15,323 bases of DNA from contig CAKOOH010000015.1 of the NCBI GenBank assembly GCA_934098485.1, positions 1 through 15,323 on the forward strand. The letters run 5' to 3'. Shown one piece after another: positions 12,893-15,323 of the stretch (position 1 is the first letter of the stretch; every line of letters starts with the position of its first letter). A program made the translations under genes and the position numbers. The notes under the pieces were generated by a model that saw nothing but the letters and a program-made list of their open reading frames with translations, was not told the origin of the DNA and did no database searches. This DNA comes from an uncultured Bacilli bacterium. GTDB taxonomy: Bacteria; Bacillota_I; Bacilli_A; RF39; UBA660.

Positions 12893-14041
12893 ATGAAAAT
12901 AATTAACGATTTAAATGTAAAAGGAAAAAAAGTAATCCTTAGATGCGATTTAAATGTTTCGATAAAAGATGGGAAGATCGTTAGTGACGAGCGTATAATT
13001 AAATCTTTACCAACTATTGAGTATTTAATTAAAGAAAATGCTAAAGTTATAATCATGAGTCACCTAGGAAAAATTAAAACTAAAGAAGATTGTGAAAAAA
13101 ACTCTTTATTTTTAGTTTATCAGAGACTATGTGAATTATTAAAAACTAAGGTATATTTTTCTAGTGCTACTAGCGGGGAAATTTTGGAAAATAAAATAAA
13201 TAATCTTCAAAGTGGCGAAGTGTTATTAATGGAAAATACCAGATATGAAGATTTAGATGGTAAAAAGGAAAGTAACTGCAATTTAGATTTAGCAAAGTAC
13301 TGGGCTAGTCTTGCGGATTATTTTGTTAACGATGCTTTTGGCTTATCTCACCGAAAACACGCGTCAAACTATGGCATTAGTAAGTATTTACCAAGCGCTA
13401 TTGGCTTTTTAATGGAAGAAGAAATAACCGGCTTAAAACCGTTAATTAATCCTGTAAAGCCTTATGTAGTTATTATGGGTGGTGCCAAAATAGAAGATAA
13501 ATTAGATATCATTGGAAATATTTTACCTAAATGCGATTATTTACTAGTTGGTGGCAAAATAGCTAATTCATTTTTAGATTGTATGTATAATATAGGAGCA
13601 TCAGAAGTCGATGAAAGTAAAAAAGATAATTTAAAAAAACTTCTTTCTATATATAAGGAAAGAATAATATTGCCTGTAGATGTTAAAGTGCTATCCGAAG
13701 GTATTGTTAATGAAAAAGACATTAACGAAATAGCTGATACTGATATTATATATGATATAGGAAATAAAACTACTAGTTTATATAAAGAATATATTAAGAA
13801 TGCTAAAACGATATTTTTAAATGGAACTATGGGTATGTATGAAGATGATAGATTTAAAGAAGGAACTCTAAATATTCTAAAATGCGTTGCTAGTTCCAAT
13901 GAAGTACACATTATCGGTGGCGGTGATGCAATTTCTAGTGCTAAGGTGTTAAATATTACTGGATTTAGTTTTGTCTCTACTGGAGGTGGAGCGACATTAG
14001 AATATATTGCTACAAATAAATTAAACTGTTTTGAAGACTAA
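12893..14041 (+). CDS. pgk: Phosphoglycerate kinase, divergent
   Basis: The 382-residue protein is slightly shorter than the usual 390-415. It keeps the enzyme's landmarks: RCDLNV (17-22; usually RVDFNV), DERI (32-35), SHLGK (56-60), ENTRYED (114-120), FGLSHRKHAS (149-158), GGAKIEDK (196-203), LNGTMGMYE (309-317; usually NGPMGVFE) and GGGDA (342-346). The arginines that bind 3-phosphoglycerate (R34, R117, R154), both active-site lysines (K199, K203) and E317 are present, so activity is likely. It makes ATP from 1,3-bisphosphoglycerate in glycolysis. The start is ATG 12893, four bases after AGGAG, giving MKIINDLNVKGKKV; an in-frame ATG at 12854 would overlap the deaminase and adds an unrelated basic stretch. 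The deviations from consensus suggest a fast-evolving lineage or a second pgk copy; the window cannot tell which. A terminator overlaps its stop codon. Confidence 0.9.
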   Translation: MKIINDLNVKGKKVILRCDLNVSIKDGKIVSDERIIKSLPTIEYLIKENAKVIIMSHLGKIKTKEDCEKNSLFLVYQRLCELLKTKVYFSSATSGEILENKINNLQSGEVLLMENTRYEDLDGKKESNCNLDLAKYWASLADYFVNDAFGLSHRKHASNYGISKYLPSAIGFLMEEEITGLKPLINPVKPYVVIMGGAKIEDKLDIIGNILPKCDYLLVGGKIANSFLDCMYNIGASEVDESKKDNLKKLLSIYKERIILPVDVKVLSEGIVNEKDINEIADTDIIYDIGNKTTSLYKEYIKNAKTIFLNGTMGMYEDDRFKEGTLNILKCVASSNEVHIIGGGDAISSAKVLNITGFSFVSTGGGATLEYIATNKLNCFED

Positions 14042-14054
14042 CAAGTCTTTTTTT
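14034..14054 (+). terminator. Terminator of the deaminase/pgk unit
   Basis: AAGACT (14034-14039) pairs with AGTCTT (14044-14049) around AACA, with seven T up to 14054. The TAA of pgk lies within it. Confidence 0.75.
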
Positions 14055-14059
14055 CATGT

Positions 14060-14088
14060 TTGTTTTTTTAGTATTATTATAGTATAAT
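14060..14088 (+). promoter_or_regulatory. Promoter of the DUF402 gene
   Basis: TTGTTT (14060-14065), 17 bases and TATAAT (14083-14088), 20 bases before the ATG. Confidence 0.6.
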
Positions 14089-14107
14089 GTAAGCAAGGAA
14101 GGTTTAT

Positions 14108-14638
14108 ATGGAAAATTTACTAGGTAGCAAGTTAAAAGTACATTGCTACAAACATAATGGTAAAATCCATAGAACTTGGGATGAAGTAGTAATACTTGAT
14201 GAAACAAGAGACTGTCTAATATGCGGAAACAACAAAGTTAAAATTACAGAATCAGATGGCCGCACGCACAAAACAAAAGAAACAGCCATAATATTCTTTT
14301 TTAAAAAGAGATGGTTTCATGTAACCGCACAATTAAAAAATAATGGCTTATATTATAAAGCTGATATGGCAAGCCCATTTTTAATCGATGATGGAATAAT
14401 AAAATATATTGATTATGATTTAGATTTAAAAGTGTTTCCAGATGGTGATTTTAGAATTTTAGATCGCAATGAATATAAATATCACAAAAAAATAATGAAA
14501 TATTCTGAGGACTTGGATTTAGTACTTCAAAGCGAATTAACCGACTTAATAAACATGAAAAGAGCAGAAGTAGGACCATTTAACCCAAAAATAGTAGAAA
14601 AATATCACAAAATCTACTTCAAATTGGCTGAAAAATAG
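14108..14638 (+). CDS. DUF402 nucleoside tri-/diphosphate phosphatase
   Basis: The 176-residue protein matches the DUF402/UPF0374 family in length and in its blocks. These are RTWDEVVIL (22-30), a KRWFHVTAQL strand (67-76), YKADMASPF (83-91), IDYDLDLKVFPDGDFRILD (101-119) and EYKYHKKIMKYS (122-133). Staphylococcal and bacillary members (Sas053/Ntdp, YgaC) hydrolyse NTPs and NDPs with metal ions. The acidic residues of the IDYDLD...D block are the likely metal and phosphate site, by family knowledge. It is a soluble cytoplasmic protein. AGGAAGG is six bases before the ATG. It has its own promoter, and a terminator overlaps its stop, so it is a single-gene unit immediately ahead of the rRNA operon. 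Confidence 0.88.
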   Translation: MENLLGSKLKVHCYKHNGKIHRTWDEVVILDETRDCLICGNNKVKITESDGRTHKTKETAIIFFFKKRWFHVTAQLKNNGLYYKADMASPFLIDDGIIKYIDYDLDLKVFPDGDFRILDRNEYKYHKKIMKYSEDLDLVLQSELTDLINMKRAEVGPFNPKIVEKYHKIYFKLAEK

Positions 14639-14668
14639 GTGTTTTTCAAAAAACATCTATTTTTTTTT
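14635..14668 (+). terminator. Terminator of the DUF402 gene
   Basis: A ten-pair stem (14635-14644 with 14651-14660, one G-U) with a small loop, then eight T (14661-14668). The TAG stop is inside the stem. Confidence 0.85.
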
Positions 14669-14688
14669 AAAAAAATTGCAAAAAAGAC

Positions 14689-14717
14689 TAGATATTTTAA
14701 AAATAATGGCATATAAT
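14689..14717 (+). promoter_or_regulatory. Possible upstream rRNA promoter (P1)
   Basis: TAGATA (14689-14694), 17 bases and a perfect TATAAT (14712-14717). A tandem arrangement with the promoter at 14812 is usual for rRNA operons. A small hairpin CAAGG-AAAG-CCTTG (14733-14746) follows in the would-be transcript. Confidence 0.45.
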
Positions 14718-14811
14718 ACTATGTATGCGAAGCAAGGAAAGCCTTGAATAGCAAGAAAATATATCAAATTTAACAAATTTTAAAAAAATTAAAAAAAAGT
14801 CGAAAAAAGTG

Positions 14812-14840
14812 TTGACTTAATAAAAGAGATTTGATATATT
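14812..14840 (+). promoter_or_regulatory. Main rRNA promoter (P2)
   Basis: TTGACT (14812-14817), 17 bases and TATATT (14835-14840), preceded by A-tract-rich DNA (14773-14809) that could serve as an UP element. The start near 14847 coincides with GCGC, which can pair with GCGC at 14861-14864. Confidence 0.8.
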
Positions 14841-14868
14841 ACTAATGCGCGGTTGAAAAAGCGCGATA

Positions 14869-14884
14869 TGATCTTTGAAAACTG
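14869..14884 (+). promoter_or_regulatory. boxA antitermination element of the rRNA leader
   Basis: TGATCTTTGAAAACTG is the conserved leader element seen before 16S rRNA in Bacillota, where Nus factors and rRNA processing act. It is 53 bases before the predicted 16S 5' end. Confidence 0.7.
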
Positions 14885-14936
14885 AGTAAAATGTCAATTT
14901 CAAGTAGTCAGATTAAACTTAAAAAATAAATCAATT

Positions 14937-15323
<387 letters not shown>

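Noticed and set aside
12859..13056. 65-codon minus-strand frame at the start of pgk
   Set aside because: Lies antisense to the pgk start, with no recognisable motif and no ribosome binding site.
13537..13911. 124-codon minus-strand frame
   Set aside because: Antisense shadow within pgk.
14010..14207. 65-codon minus-strand frame over the DUF402 promoter
   Set aside because: Covers a terminator and promoter of plus-strand genes and encodes nothing recognisable.

Overview
The window is strongly AT-rich bacterial DNA read with the standard code: tryptophan is TGG throughout the intact genes and TGA acts as a stop, for example in the VanZ-like gene. Clean TTGNNN-17-TATAAT promoters, GGAGG-type ribosome binding sites, a firmicute-type rRNA leader and the 16S 5' end point to a low-GC Bacillota, probably an uncultured Bacilli or RF39/Erysipelotrichia-like gut lineage. 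That placement is inference and would need a 16S search.

Left part (1-7400) is accessory in character. It starts with the tail of an unidentified gene and its terminator. An orphan structured RNA follows (about 241-369), then a decayed GNAT acetyltransferase, a possible RNA leader and a P-loop (deoxy)nucleotide kinase-like gene. A decayed transposase fragment abuts the 3' end of that kinase. On the minus strand, a two-gene unit encodes a zinc-ribbon membrane protein and a zinc-ribbon PrsW-type intramembrane protease. A plus-strand unit holds a DUF1848 protein, a VanZ-like membrane protein and a DUF1697 gene broken by three one-base losses. A minus-strand unit then holds a CmpB-type membrane protein and a 38-residue small ORF whose 3' end lies inside a bidirectional terminator.

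Middle (7400-12330) concerns the cell surface. A 710-residue membrane-anchored protein carries six cysteine-paired InlB-like repeats and a C-terminal HExxH domain resembling anthrax lethal factor/PPEP metalloproteases. It is divergent from tRNA-Asn, which has its own consensus promoter and terminator. A LysM protein without a signal peptide, a small acidic protein and an exported glucosaminidase-like wall hydrolase follow.

Right part (12330-15323) is housekeeping: a dCMP deaminase co-directional with a divergent phosphoglycerate kinase, a DUF402 nucleotide phosphatase, then two candidate rRNA promoters, a boxA leader and the first ~387 bases of 16S rRNA, cut by the window edge.

The points most worth following are the InlB-repeat/metalloprotease protein, the orphan RNA with two mutually exclusive helices, the zinc-ribbon protein/PrsW pair, and three broken genes whose frameshifts are all single-base losses.
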